DNA of 64,000 nucleotides from Sporolactobacillus pectinivorans (GCF_002802965.1 NZ_NXGA01000001.1:2186760-2250759), one strand, 5' to 3'; positions 55,597 through 64,000 are shown, numbered from the stretch's first letter. Program-made: numbers and translations. The notes: generated from the sequence alone by a model not told the origin.

Positions 55597-56421
55597 TTAA
55601 TGTTCAAGTCGAAGCAACGCGCCGACTGCCCCGCTGTACTGGCCGTTTTCCGGGATGACGGGCTTGATGCCGTAGAGCCTGCTGTAGCGCATTACAATGG
55701 CTCTCATCTCCGGATTTCCTGCAAAAGAGCTTCCAATGTAAACCGCTGTTCGAACACCTTCTTTTTCCGCCGCAAAAATACTAAGAGTTGTAATTGTCTC
55801 GGCAACGAGGCCGATTACAGCTGAAACTTTGTCGGCTTCATCTATTTCTGCTGTGCCCCGAGAGGCAAGTCCAAAGTTACTTGCCGTTAAATCGCCGGGG
55901 ATTGGCGGAACAGCTCCTTCATAGATTCGGGCGACCGTCAAGTCGATACGATCACGATTTCCGTGATCAGCGAGACCCATCAAGGTTCTGAAATGATGCT
56001 TGCCCGTCAGAAGTTCGGAAAGGCCTATCAAGGTCCCTCCCCCGATGCCCGAGCCGCCGATCCGGCGTTGCGTATTTCCGTCCACTAAGTGGATAGACGT
56101 TCCGGTGCCGCAGTTAGTCAGAATAAAACGATCCGTTGCCCTTTCTGAAGCTTTTTTCAGAAAAAAGCGCACTCCGCTGCAGGAAGCTTCGAACTCCGGG
56201 ATCAGGTGGACTTTTTGTTGCAAGAGTTTTTCCTGCAGCATGGAAGCTCCCCCACCGGTCAGGCACAAATCCGTATCCGATAGGTCATCGTTCAGCCAGC
56301 GGGCGCACTGACCCAGTTCATCGGCCATAAAGCTCCGAAATTTCAGCCCATCTGCATCTCTGATAGCCGCCTTGATCAAAGTGCCGCCCACATCAATGCC
56401 CGCTTTTCTTTTAAACCCCAA
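55597..56421 (-). CDS. coaW: Type II pantothenate kinase
   Basis: First enzyme of coenzyme A synthesis from pantothenate, of the feedback-resistant staphylococcal/Bacillus CoaW type. The ASKHA-fold phosphate loop 1 is GIDVGGTLIKAA, the second is LTNCGTGTSIHLV, and GGSGIGGGTLIGLSELL precedes the catalytic and substrate part. The adenosine motif is IGSSFAGNPEMRAI. 274 residues. TTG 56421 has AAGGA upstream. Located 5 kb from panC-panD. Confidence 0.92.
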   Translation of the reverse strand: MGFKRKAGIDVGGTLIKAAIRDADGLKFRSFMADELGQCARWLNDDLSDTDLCLTGGGASMLQEKLLQQKVHLIPEFEASCSGVRFFLKKASERATDRFILTNCGTGTSIHLVDGNTQRRIGGSGIGGGTLIGLSELLTGKHHFRTLMGLADHGNRDRIDLTVARIYEGAVPPIPGDLTASNFGLASRGTAEIDEADKVSAVIGLVAETITTLSIFAAEKEGVRTAVYIGSSFAGNPEMRAIVMRYSRLYGIKPVIPENGQYSGAVGALLRLEH

Positions 56422-56559
56422 TGAAAAATCCTTCTTTCAGAAATTTGCAGTCTTTTTTTCTTTTCATCGAGTCCGCTTTCGATTACAATACTAGATATTG
56501 CATTTAATTATACTAGATATGTTCCATTGTAAACAATTTTGAGGGGTTGTGGATGAGCA

Positions 56560-57528
56560 GTGAAAAGTGAGTTGCCGGCAACAACAGAGTTAAGTGCAGA
56601 ACAGCATAAGAAAAAGTCCGGTGCTTTGTATGCCATCGGAGCATATTTCATGTGGGGGCTTTTCCCGTTATACTGGATTCCATTGAATCGGGTGCCTGCC
56701 ATTGAAATTCTGGCGCATCGGATTCTCTGGGCACTGGTTTTCATGATCAGCCTGCTGTGGGTTTCCGGAAAATGGTCTACCTTCCTGAAACAGTTGAAGG
56801 AACTCTTTCACAATCTCCGCAACCTGTTTCTTGTCTTTGCCGCAGCACTGCTGATCAGCCTGAACTGGTTCATCTACATTTGGGCCGTAACGAATAACCA
56901 TGTCGTTGAATCCAGCATGGGCTATTATATTAATCCGCTTGTCAGCATCGTGCTGGGGATCTTGATTCTGAAGGAAAAACTGACAATCCCGCAGGTCGTG
57001 GCGGTAGTTCTCGCTGCTTGCGGTGTTCTTGTCCAGACAGTTGCTTTCGGCCAGCTTCCGCTGATTGCTTTGACACTCGCTTTTTCATTTGGTTTCTATG
57101 GATTGACCAAGAAACTGATCAAAATCGACCCATCTATTGAACTGACTTTTGAAACACTTTTTGTGACGCCCGTTGCGCTTTTCTACTTGGTCCACGTTCA
57201 GATTTCCGGGACGGCTGCGTTTGCAAATGGCTCTCTTCTGACAACGTTGCTGTTAATCGGAACCGGTGTCGTCACGGCGGTGCCTCTGCTCTTTTTTGCT
57301 GAAGGTGCGCAGCGGATTTCACTGACCATGATCGGCTTTTTTCAGTATATTACCCCTACGCTTTCACTCTTGATTGGCATTACTGTTTATAAAGAAGCGT
57401 TTACGCTTGTCCAGCTTATTTCATTTTCGTTCATCTGGCTTGCGCTGCTTGTTTTTTCATTATCGGGTTTAAATTTTAAGAAGCGCGTCACCTCTGAAGG
57501 CCGGGCGGCTCAATCCGGTCATCAATAA
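56560..57528 (+). CDS. rarD: EamA-family transporter RarD
   Basis: 322-residue inner-membrane protein with ten predicted helices in two EamA repeats. YAIGAYFMWGLFPLYWIPL starts the first, and NWFIYIWAVTNNHVVESSMG and YYINPLVSIVLGI are RarD-type signatures. RISLTMIGFFQYITPTLSLL lies in the second repeat. Possibly exports or imports small metabolites; the name derives from chloramphenicol sensitivity in other bacteria. The GTG 56560 start is uncertain because the GAGGGG lies far upstream. Confidence 0.9.
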   Translation: MKSELPATTELSAEQHKKKSGALYAIGAYFMWGLFPLYWIPLNRVPAIEILAHRILWALVFMISLLWVSGKWSTFLKQLKELFHNLRNLFLVFAAALLISLNWFIYIWAVTNNHVVESSMGYYINPLVSIVLGILILKEKLTIPQVVAVVLAACGVLVQTVAFGQLPLIALTLAFSFGFYGLTKKLIKIDPSIELTFETLFVTPVALFYLVHVQISGTAAFANGSLLTTLLLIGTGVVTAVPLLFFAEGAQRISLTMIGFFQYITPTLSLLIGITVYKEAFTLVQLISFSFIWLALLVFSLSGLNFKKRVTSEGRAAQSGHQ

Positions 57529-57565
57529 GAAAAGGTCATTCTAAACAATTTTGATAAATAAACAG

Positions 57566-57601
57566 AATCGGCGGGAAAAATGGATCATTTTCCCGCCGAT
57601 T
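57566..57601. terminator. Bidirectional terminator
   Basis: Perfect 14-bp stem AATCGGCGGGAAAA (57566-57579) with TTTTCCCGCCGATT (57588-57601) between convergent genes. Confidence 0.85.
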
Positions 57602-57624
57602 GATTCGCATCATTTAAACAATTT

Positions 57625-58059
57625 TTAATACCGGCTGAGTGAGTAAAAGTATAAGAACCAAACAGCATGCTGCTGCTCATCCTTGGCTATCCGGTAAAAG
57701 ATCGATTTTATTTGTTCGTTAGGTGCCATATCCCCTGATTCCAGATAAAAGTCAACCGTATTCTGCTCATCTTCGATCGCGTGACGCAGTCCTTCCAGAT
57801 ACGTATTCGGACACGTTCCCGTCTGATGGGGCTGGTAGGTTTCACCGGTAAGCTGCTGGTATAGAGCAGAGAACACTTGATAATGGTGCATCTCATCGCC
57901 GCGTATCTCACCGATCTGCTGCCGTTCGTGTCCTGTACGCGCTTGATTCATCAGCACCTCATAACAAGTGATTGCATTATACTCACCGGTGATCGCTGTT
58001 CTGAGCCGTTCAATAAGCTGACTGTTCACTCCCGGATCATCAGGTCTAAATTCATCCAT
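57625..58059 (-). CDS. Ferritin-like/rubrerythrin-type diiron protein
   Basis: 144-residue four-helix bundle. Carboxylate/histidine motifs occur in each helix pair: AITGEYNAITCYE, GEIRGDEMHHYQVF, AIEDEQNTVDFYLE and IAKDEQQHAVWFL, giving two ExxH pairs for a di-iron centre. No rubredoxin domain is present. Likely handles iron or reactive oxygen; proteins of this type often occur in spore-formers. Monocistronic with a terminator shared with rarD. Confidence 0.82.
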   Translation of the reverse strand: MDEFRPDDPGVNSQLIERLRTAITGEYNAITCYEVLMNQARTGHERQQIGEIRGDEMHHYQVFSALYQQLTGETYQPHQTGTCPNTYLEGLRHAIEDEQNTVDFYLESGDMAPNEQIKSIFYRIAKDEQQHAVWFLYFYSLSRY

Positions 58060-58202
58060 TGCGCTTCTGACCTCCCTCGTTCATCCCATTCTCTAGTTTA
58101 TGCACGGCAAATGAGAAAGGTACCCAGTTTAATAAAAGGGCAGAAGTACGAATCGATTTCAAATCAGGGGCTATGCCGAGACCGGATTAAGAGAATCAGC
58201 GA

Positions 58203-59750
58203 TCAGAGTACGGGAGGAATCCGGCGTTTGGTAGCCTGTTCGAACCCGTAAGCAAGCTCGATCAGTTTCGGTTCGCTGAACGCAAGTCCAGTGAACGTAA
58301 TACCGATGGGTTCTCCGGCGCTTGTATAGCCGGCAGGAACAGTAATGGATGGATACCCTGCTTTTGCGGCAATATCGCAGCCTGAGTAATTGGCGAAAAT
58401 CAGCGCATCAAGATGGCGCGCCTTCAAGACAGCGTCTATACCTTCTTTCCGCGACAAACGGATATCATCCGCGCGGTCAGCCAGATACTGCTTTTCTCCC
58501 AAATCGCTGCTCAATGCTTCCGATTTTTCAAGCACAGCCTGTCCATATTTCAAAGCTTTATCTGCATGCTCCTTATTATAGTTAATAACATCGGCCAGAC
58601 TGTGAACCGGTGAGTCTGAAGGAAGTTTCTCAAGATACTGGTTCATGTCCCATTTAAATTCACGATACATGACGGATGATTTATGTTTTTCAAGCGCTTC
58701 GGATGAGGCAATGACAACGGGGTCCAAGATCGTTGCTCCCTTTGCTCTCATATCATCAAGTGCTTGATTGATCAGCTTCACTTGTTCCTCACTCAAAGAT
58801 TCCAGATAATGTCGGTCGATGCCAAGCCGGGCGCCTTTTAATCCCCCATGTCTCAGATAAACGGTGTAATCCTTTTTCACATCACCCTGGCTCCAGACCG
58901 TTTCTTCATCATCTTCGTCGACCCCGGTCATTGCATTCAGTAAGAGAACAGCATCTTTGACAGTACGCGCCATTGAACCTGCTGTATCCTGGCTATGGGC
59001 GATCGGAATAATGCCGCTGCGGCTGATAACGCCTACGGTTGGTTTGATGCCGACCAGTGAATTGGATGACGCAGGGCTCAGAATTGAACCGGATGTTTCT
59101 GTTCCGATGCCTGCGGCGGCGAGGTTCGCAGCCACTGCGGCGCCCGTTCCCGCACTTGATCCGCCGACATCAAACGAAGCTCCATACGGATTAAGCACCT
59201 GTCCGCCGAGTGAGCTGTAGCCGTTTGGCATATCTTTTGCAATGAAATTAGCAAACTCGGTCAGATTAGCTTTCCCAAGTATAATGGCCCCTGCCGCTTT
59301 CAACTGGCTGACCACGAAGGCATCCCTGGCTGGTTTATTGCCGGCCAGAGCAACGGAACCCGCTGTTGTATGGAGCGGACTCTCGGTATCGATATTGTCC
59401 TTAACAATCAGGGGTACACCGAAAAGCGGACCTACATCCGGTGAAACCGACCGCTTCACATCGCTTGCTTCTGCATCGTGAAGTGCCTCGGGATTAATTT
59501 CAATAAAAGCATTTAATTTTGGGCCCGTACGGTCAAATTTTTCTATCCGATCCAGATACATCTGCACCAGATCTTTTGATGTGACTTGTCCCATTTTCAG
59601 CGCCTTCTGTATGTCGGAAATAGTGGCTTCCTCAATAACGAAAGGGCGGCGCTTGGCGACCTCCTGTTTTAAATACATACCGGCTGTTAAAGCTGCTGCC
59701 GTAGCACCAGTCAGTGCTGCAGCCCACGCAAATTTCTTCTTCTTGGACAT
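58203..59750 (-). CDS. Amidase-signature family enzyme
   Basis: 515-residue hydrolase of the GatA-like amidase family. An N-terminal hydrophobic helix (FAWAAALTGATAAALTAGMY) suggests membrane anchoring or export. The catalytic triad is Lys116 in VPLIVKDNID, the cis-Ser in DVGGSSAGTG (~Ser197/198) and the nucleophile Ser221 in GTETSGSILSPAS. The substrate is not known. No gatB or gatC nearby, so it is not the tRNA amidotransferase. Confidence 0.9.
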   Translation of the reverse strand: MSKKKKFAWAAALTGATAAALTAGMYLKQEVAKRRPFVIEEATISDIQKALKMGQVTSKDLVQMYLDRIEKFDRTGPKLNAFIEINPEALHDAEASDVKRSVSPDVGPLFGVPLIVKDNIDTESPLHTTAGSVALAGNKPARDAFVVSQLKAAGAIILGKANLTEFANFIAKDMPNGYSSLGGQVLNPYGASFDVGGSSAGTGAAVAANLAAAGIGTETSGSILSPASSNSLVGIKPTVGVISRSGIIPIAHSQDTAGSMARTVKDAVLLLNAMTGVDEDDEETVWSQGDVKKDYTVYLRHGGLKGARLGIDRHYLESLSEEQVKLINQALDDMRAKGATILDPVVIASSEALEKHKSSVMYREFKWDMNQYLEKLPSDSPVHSLADVINYNKEHADKALKYGQAVLEKSEALSSDLGEKQYLADRADDIRLSRKEGIDAVLKARHLDALIFANYSGCDIAAKAGYPSITVPAGYTSAGEPIGITFTGLAFSEPKLIELAYGFEQATKRRIPPVL

Positions 59751-60066
59751 ATTGGCTCACTCCGTTGAATGAATTCATGGTCTCAACAATCTGACCGGTG
59801 ATTTAAAATTCTCTATTATCTTACAGTTATATCGAATAACTTGCAATGTTGCTAGAATCTAAAAAAGAGACGCTCTGTACGATTGGGCAGGGAGCACGGT
59901 ATTGCTTCCCTTTTTCAAATGCTGCAACAAAAAAAGGACTTAAGTGGTCCCTTAAGTTCCGCTGTCGGTTCAGAAACCTGGCCGCAACGTATATCGATAT
60001 GTCGTTCGTTTCTTTTCAATATAATAGTGCAGCAACCGGGCTAAATCGATTTTATGTTGTCCTCGT
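59751..60066. other. Intergenic region with terminator
   Basis: 316 bp without a supported gene. It holds the upstream region of the amidase gene and the terminator of the GNAT gene at 60067. The plus-strand open frame here lacks coding character. Confidence 0.5.
59929..59961 (-). terminator. Terminator of the GNAT gene
   Basis: Minus-strand stem GGAACTTAAG / CTTAAGTCC (59960-59951 with 59944-59936), followed by seven or more T. Confidence 0.75.
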
Positions 60067-60660
60067 TCAGGTTTTGTTTACCTGCAGCCGCATCATCCGC
60101 TTCCATTTGGAACGGCGCACTGTTTCCACGAAACCGGCTTTTTCAAATGAAGCGGGTATCCCTGTCCAGAGGAAAGTTCCGGGTTCTTTGTCGCTGTACG
60201 GGACTTCTGGGTATGCTTCGATAATTTCTGCACCGTTCATTTGGCAGAAGTTTACGGCTGCTTTAACCAAATCATAGGATAAGCCCCTTCTTCTGAATCG
60301 CTTTGACAGGAAGAAACAGCTGATCGACCAGACGGGCAGATCGTCTATCCTTCTAAAAACCCTGGATTTATTGAGCCTGATATACTGCTCTCTCGGCGCT
60401 GCTGCACACCATCCGATTGGTTCTTTCCCCCGGTACAAAAGTATACCAACGGCCTGTCCCTCAGTCACCAGGGCCTTCATCTTCTGTTTGTTGCTTTCCC
60501 CTTTATTCGCATCGAAATCTGACTTGGCCAGTCGCCAGCTCATGCACCAGCAACCGCCGCACGCCCCTTTATCACCGAAGAGCGCAACGAAGTCGTCCCA
60601 ATGTTCGAGATCAAGCGAAAATGCACTCAGGCGCTCCTCTTTATTCTCATAGGCAAACAA
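60067..60660 (-). CDS. GNAT acetyltransferase with GGCWCM motif
   Basis: About 197 residues. The N-terminal part has DKGACGGCWCMSWRLAKSDF, a marker of a GNAT subgroup of unknown substrate, followed by GKEPIGWCAAAPREQY and the acetyl-CoA-binding SCFFLSKRFRRRGLSYDLVK. The C-terminal GFVETVRRSKWKRMMRL completes the fold. The frame opens at 60735, but a promoter occupies 60707-60735, so the true start is downstream. TTG 60660, preceded by a G-run, is the best candidate. Confidence 0.85.
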   Translation of the reverse strand: MFAYENKEERLSAFSLDLEHWDDFVALFGDKGACGGCWCMSWRLAKSDFDANKGESNKQKMKALVTEGQAVGILLYRGKEPIGWCAAAPREQYIRLNKSRVFRRIDDLPVWSISCFFLSKRFRRRGLSYDLVKAAVNFCQMNGAEIIEAYPEVPYSDKEPGTFLWTGIPASFEKAGFVETVRRSKWKRMMRLQVNKT

Positions 60661-60706
60661 ACTGTTTTCCCCCCATCCGTGCACACTGCTTGTAAAAGTT
60701 AATGCC

Positions 60707-60735
60707 ATTATACCAGCCTGCTTTCCGCGGTACAA
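60707..60735 (-). promoter_or_regulatory. Promoter of the GNAT gene
   Basis: On the minus strand TTGTAC (60735-60730), 17-bp spacer, TATAAT (60712-60707). It lies inside the open frame of the GNAT gene and therefore argues against the most upstream start. Confidence 0.65.
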
Positions 60736-60896
60736 ACACTATGGAATATCCCGGAAATATCATTTCACCGCTCAGGACATCTATAAAATTTTTCTGAAAA
60801 GGGAATGAATGGTCTTATGGCGAAAGTATTAAAAGGCCATTAAAAAATATTGGCTTAACGCGGCAATCCTGAACGATAGGAAAAGAGGATGAGCAT

Positions 60897-61181
60897 ATGG
60901 ATATACTGGAAGGCAAAAACAGGTACTTTATCCGGGATGAAGAAGGCATTGAAATCGGTGAGCTGACTTACACACTCAAAGGCGACTCCGTACTCAGCAT
61001 CGACCATACTTTTGTCGATCCAAAATACAGGGGGCAAAAGCTGGCACAGCAGCTGGTCCGGACGGTTGTCGATAAGGCAATCAGAGAGAATAAGAAAATC
61101 ATTCCGGCATGTTCCTACGCCAGAGCGCAGTTTGACAGAGTGAAAGATTATCAGAAAGTCGAATATACCGGTATATTTTGA
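60897..61181 (+). CDS. Small Gcn5-like N-acetyltransferase (YidJ/YjdJ type)
   Basis: 94-residue minimal GNAT. GELTYTLKGDSVLSIDHTFV and VDPKYRGQKLAQQLVRTVVD form the short acetyl-CoA-binding motif, and KIIPACSYARAQFDR follows. These single-domain proteins contain little more than motif A. The substrate is unknown. GAGGATGAG precedes ATG 60897, and a strong terminator follows. Confidence 0.88.
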   Translation: MDILEGKNRYFIRDEEGIEIGELTYTLKGDSVLSIDHTFVDPKYRGQKLAQQLVRTVVDKAIRENKKIIPACSYARAQFDRVKDYQKVEYTGIF

Positions 61182-61222
61182 ACCTGCCTGCTCCTCTCGT
61201 CAATTTTTTGAACAGGGATATT

Positions 61223-61254
61223 AAAAACCTGAGGCTGAATTTCTCAGGTTTTTT
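61223..61254 (+). terminator. Terminator after the small GNAT gene
   Basis: AAAAACCTGAG (61223-61233) pairs with CTCAGGTTTTTT (61243-61254). Confidence 0.85.
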
Positions 61255-61299
61255 CATTTATTTTGTTGTTACATTTTCTCCAGCTATCAGGCTGCGGCT

Positions 61300-61836
61300 T
61301 CAGTGCCGGATCATTCGGGATAGCCAGCCGCGCCTCCTCCTGCCCGTCTCACTTATTTCACGAAGGCGCGTAACCAGCGCTCTGTCTCTCAGTTCAATCC
61401 GCCGTTCCATTTCACGATCATATTTTTGCACGACCTCCTCAGCTGTTTTCTCAGCAGCCGTCGCCGCAACCTGTTCAACCATCAGCCTGAACTGAGAAGC
61501 AGAAAGTGAGATCCCGGTCTCCGTAATCTCAGGCTCCTCCCATTCGAAGAGGGATGGATTTTCTTCAGTCCGCAGCTCAGGAGTGGCACTGCACTGATTC
61601 ACCACTTCACCGGCGGAAGTTTCAATTGTATGCCCTCTGCGCATCAACGTGATCATACGCTGCACTGCCATGATGTCTGAATCAAAATAAATCCTCTGAT
61701 TGCTTTTGTTCCTCGTGAAAACATAGCCTTTCTTCTCCAGAGCCAGTGTCATCCGCCTGAGTTTACTCAGAGTGATCTGCAGTTTATCGGAAACTGTTTT
61801 TGTAAAATAGCCAATATTTTCTCTCCCGGATCGCAT
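61300..61836 (-). CDS. HTH protein with DUF3967-like C-terminus
   Basis: 178 residues. The N-terminal ~65 residues resemble a MerR-type helix-turn-helix (YFTKTVSDKLQITLSKLRRM, then KKGYVFTRNKSNQRIYFDSD). The middle is a linker, and the C-terminal part is a coiled coil (EKTAEEVVQKYDREMERRIE) ending RDRALVTRLREISE and a basic, aromatic tip (RRRRGWLSRMIRH). This architecture is seen in DUF3967 proteins of Bacillus plasmids and phages, and is similar in plan to the chromosome-anchoring protein RacA. A perfect palindrome lies just upstream. The exact start is uncertain. Confidence 0.7.
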   Translation of the reverse strand: MRSGRENIGYFTKTVSDKLQITLSKLRRMTLALEKKGYVFTRNKSNQRIYFDSDIMAVQRMITLMRRGHTIETSAGEVVNQCSATPELRTEENPSLFEWEEPEITETGISLSASQFRLMVEQVAATAAEKTAEEVVQKYDREMERRIELRDRALVTRLREISETGRRRRGWLSRMIRH

Positions 61837-61853
61837 CCGACCATGCCCCGTTT

Positions 61854-61880
61854 CTATATAAGTATATGTTACTTATATAG
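61854..61880. promoter_or_regulatory. Perfect palindrome, probable operator of the HTH gene
   Basis: Arms CTATATAAGTA (61854-61864) and TACTTATATAG (61870-61880) are exact inverted repeats around TATGT. It lies 18 bp upstream of the minus-strand HTH gene start. Confidence 0.65.
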
Positions 61881-62647
61881 TTAGACACAGAACCCTGCGA
61901 ATCCTTTTTGAAATTAAATAAATTTAGAGCAAATCATAATTTTTTATTAAACTCATTCTTGAGGAACAGGATCAGCTGTTAATATGTGTGCTGCATCTGT
62001 GTCGTATTCACATGATAAATTGATATTCACGTCCACCGACATATGCACCTCCGCGCACCCAGATTAGCAAAGGTAATTTCTCCTCCGATTTTTTTGAGAA
62101 GGACCAAACCCGTTGTTTCCTTCTCGAACTTTGAGTGGCAGCTGAGATTGCTGAGTTTTGTCGTCCTTACCGCTTTTGATGATCAGTAGGTCTCCTCAAT
62201 TAATGAGATCCTGATCGGATGCTTTTTCAAATTAACGACAATTTTCAAGATCCAGATTCTCCTTACTTTGATGTTTTTTTGTTTACATAAAAATAGTTAT
62301 GTAGGTTCATGAAAATTCTCATATTCTCTCAAAAAATTATGTCCCTGTGAGAGAAAAATAGATGGCGCTTTCCCCCGTTTCCCTCCGTGCGTATTGCAAG
62401 AATAAAATACAAGTTAAATTTGAGCACTTACAATTTTGCTTTTCCCCGCAGTTTGCAATCACCCGGTCAATAGCGACTAGGTGATATGTTGACACCTCAG
62501 TCGAGAGCGGCAGATTGACCTTCAGAGCAAAGGCGAACGGTTTGACTATGCGCCGCATGCAATCTGCTTGAAAGGTGGATTTTGATTCTTTAATAAGGAA
62601 GTTAATGCAAGGATCTCGAGAACATACATGATTGGTACTTTTTACTT
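61881..62647. other. Intergenic region, possibly decayed sequence
   Basis: 767 bp without a supported gene. Short open stretches on both strands (for example 62337-62558, minus, 73 codons) have neither ribosome site nor recognisable family. It may contain remnants of lost genes; I see no repeat or RNA motif. Confidence 0.4.
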
Positions 62648-63187
62648 TTATTCCTGTTTCTGTTGTAAAAGTTCTTTAATCTCCCCGATTTCGGACTCAA
62701 TGCGCTCTAGACGTGCTTGAATATCATCGATTTCTTCTCCTGCTTTGTAGTTGATTGAAAAATCGATAATTGATTCCCGTTTGTCACGGGCGGCAGAACG
62801 ATTCTGACTCATCATGATAAACGGTGCCTGAAAAGCGGCGATAAATGAGAGACAAAGATTTAAAAGAATAAAAGGCGGTTTATCAAATTTTAGTACTCCG
62901 GTCAGGCCAATTACATTCCAGACAATCCAAAGTGCAAGAAAAACGCCAAATAATATGATAAACCGCCAGCTGCCGCCAAACCGGGCAATATAATCTGATA
63001 TCCGGTCCTTTGCCTTCGTCTGCCTGACATATTCCGAGTTCAGCTGCCGAACAATTTCCGATTCATATTCATCAACAAGCCGGTCAATTCGGGTCAGGCT
63101 TTCATCATTCAGGTCAATATCGAATCCTTGAATATTTTTATCATCTTTTTTCCTATTGTTGTCCTTATTATCCGTTGAACGCCACAT
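62648..63187 (-). CDS. DUF1003 membrane protein
   Basis: 179 residues. A charged N-terminus is followed by DRISDYIARFGGSWRFIILF and two transmembrane helices (FGVFLALWIVWNVIGL and ILLNLCLSFIAAFQAPFIMM), the DUF1003 signature, ending MMSQNR and a C-terminal coiled coil (IDDIQARLERIESEIGEIKE). Function unknown. Followed (upstream on the minus strand) by a small membrane-protein gene 24 bp away, probably one operon. Confidence 0.9.
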   Translation of the reverse strand: MWRSTDNKDNNRKKDDKNIQGFDIDLNDESLTRIDRLVDEYESEIVRQLNSEYVRQTKAKDRISDYIARFGGSWRFIILFGVFLALWIVWNVIGLTGVLKFDKPPFILLNLCLSFIAAFQAPFIMMSQNRSAARDKRESIIDFSINYKAGEEIDDIQARLERIESEIGEIKELLQQKQE

Positions 63188-63211
63188 CAGGAATCCGTCC
63201 TCCGTCTATTA

Positions 63212-63508
63212 TTAGTTAAAAAAAGGAACGGCAAGCAAAATTATCGATGCCGCGGCCATTAGAAAATAATTTGCTCCAGCTGAAAGCTTCTGTCTGCCTT
63301 GTCCCTTGTAAAAACCATGAAATTGGAATTTATTGCGATAAAAGATAAAGATAAATATCAAGTCCGCAATAGTGATCAGAAAATAGCCCGTTCTCCCAAC
63401 TGTCATGTCCAGTAAATGATAAATCCATATTACACCGAAATCAAACAGAGTACCAAGAATCAGAATGATGAGAATAATTCTCGGGATTTCCAGAAACGGA
63501 CGCAACAT
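63212..63508 (-). CDS. Small hypothetical membrane protein
   Basis: 98 residues with three predicted transmembrane helices (IPRIILIILILGTLFDFGVI, YFLITIADLIFIFIFY and YFLMAAASIILLAVPFF). AAGGAG 8 bp upstream supports ATG 63508 rather than the longer frame from 63541. It precedes the DUF1003 gene in the same direction. No family recognised. Confidence 0.7.
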   Translation of the reverse strand: MLRPFLEIPRIILIILILGTLFDFGVIWIYHLLDMTVGRTGYFLITIADLIFIFIFYRNKFQFHGFYKGQGRQKLSAGANYFLMAAASIILLAVPFFN

Positions 63509-63783
63509 TGGATCGTCTCCTTCATCGTTTATCAAGATCATGATCGATAATTTTATTATCTCGCAATTGTTATGATTCTCAATTCATTGAGCAAAAATTA
63601 GTAGAAACTTGGCAAAAAAATAAATCTTTGGGATATGGCTTCAATGGCCGAGAAAAGCTTATATTCTCCCTTAAAACTTTACAAATCTCTTGTCCAGGAC
63701 TTACAATAATAATGCCTGCGCTAATATTGCCCTATTAAACTATGCGTGTGTGTCGAATTTATTTATCACTGGGGTGAACTTGG

Positions 63784-64000
63784 ATGTTTTCAAAGTCTAT
63801 AGATGGATTTCATCAAATAGAGTGCCAGATATCTAAAGGAATTAATCGCTATTTTGAAAAAAAGGCGTTGAATGTTTATTTCCGGACGATTACTAATATT
63901 GGAGGAGCTGTGGCAGAGATCCTTGTTGTTCTTTTTCTGCTCGCTTTTTCTCACGGGCGCCTGCATCAAACGGCGGAAGCTTGTGCGGTTTCCCTGACGG
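63784..64000 (+). CDS. Probable PAP2-family phosphatase, N-terminal fragment
   Basis: A frame opens at ATG 63784 after GGGGTGA and runs off the right edge: 72 codons starting MFSKSIDGFHQIECQISKGI. The pattern of an amphipathic N-terminus, FRTITNIGGAVAEILVVLFL and a hydrophobic helix resembles the start of membrane PAP2 phosphatases (undecaprenyl-diphosphatase type), where TxxGG lies before TM2. Catalytic residues lie outside the window, so the call is tentative. Confidence 0.5.
   Translation, partial: MFSKSIDGFHQIECQISKGINRYFEKKALNVYFRTITNIGGAVAEILVVLFLLAFSHGRLHQTAEACAVSLT

Noticed and set aside
59846..60277. 143-codon plus-strand frame
   Set aside because: It is antisense to the GNAT gene and its terminator.
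62337..62558. 73-codon minus-strand frame
   Set aside because: No ribosome site and no recognisable sequence; treated as non-coding.

Overview
The window is a chromosomal segment of an endospore-forming, moderately AT-rich Firmicute of the order Bacillales. Evidence includes a SpoIIP gene, a B-type RNase P RNA, GpsB, RecU and DnaD, and gene blocks in the same order as in Bacillus subtilis (mrfA-mrfB, gpsB-rnpB-ypsC, recU-ponA, ypoC-nth-dnaD-asnS-aspB-ypmB, panC-panD, birA-cca-mgsA-dapB-ypjD). Protein divergence from Bacillus is substantial, so a relative such as Sporolactobacillaceae is plausible, but I cannot fix the genus.

Layout. 0-11.6 kb, almost all plus strand: DNA repair (mrfAB), cell division (gpsB), rnpB, an RNA methyltransferase, an M32 carboxypeptidase and topoisomerase IV (parE-parC). 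11.6-23.2 kb, mixed: a membrane-protein pair, ferredoxin-NADP reductase, a GNAT plus methyltransferase-fusion pair, a sugar porter with a divergent MarR gene, an EXLDI-family gene with corA, a peroxiredoxin and xpt. 23.2-28.5 kb: a dif-like site, a XerS-like tyrosine recombinase, repeats resembling recombinase sites, and an AT-rich accessory stretch with an MFS exporter and a truncated-context SDR gene. 28.5-38.4 kb: a VOC dioxygenase-like gene, a chemoreceptor, spoIIP, an acyl-CoA synthetase behind a FapR-like operator, and a TPP-riboswitch-controlled ECF transporter (ykoEDC type). 38.5-43.6 kb: small genes, recU and a class A PBP with a long poly-serine tail. 43.7-54.4 kb, solid minus-strand housekeeping block: ypoC-nth-dnaD, asnS, aspB, ypmB, panDC, birA, cca, mgsA, dapB, ypjD. 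54.6-64 kb: a YitT-family protein, type II pantothenate kinase, RarD, ferritin-like protein, amidase, two GNATs, a DUF3967-like HTH protein with a perfect palindrome, DUF1003 protein, and the start of a probable PAP2 phosphatase.

Main interpretation. Housekeeping genes run mostly on the plus strand at the left and mostly on the minus strand at the right, and the switch falls in the region holding a sequence whose right half matches B. subtilis dif exactly, about 300 bp from a Xer-family recombinase gene. This suggests that the window spans the replication terminus. A 40-bp inverted repeat and a 16-bp direct repeat beyond the recombinase gene are second candidates for its sites. Two blocks that I recall as close together in B. 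subtilis (mrfA to ypsC, and yppE/recU to dnaD) lie on opposite sides of this region, as expected after rearrangement around the terminus.

No tRNA genes, CRISPR arrays or intact insertion sequences were seen.
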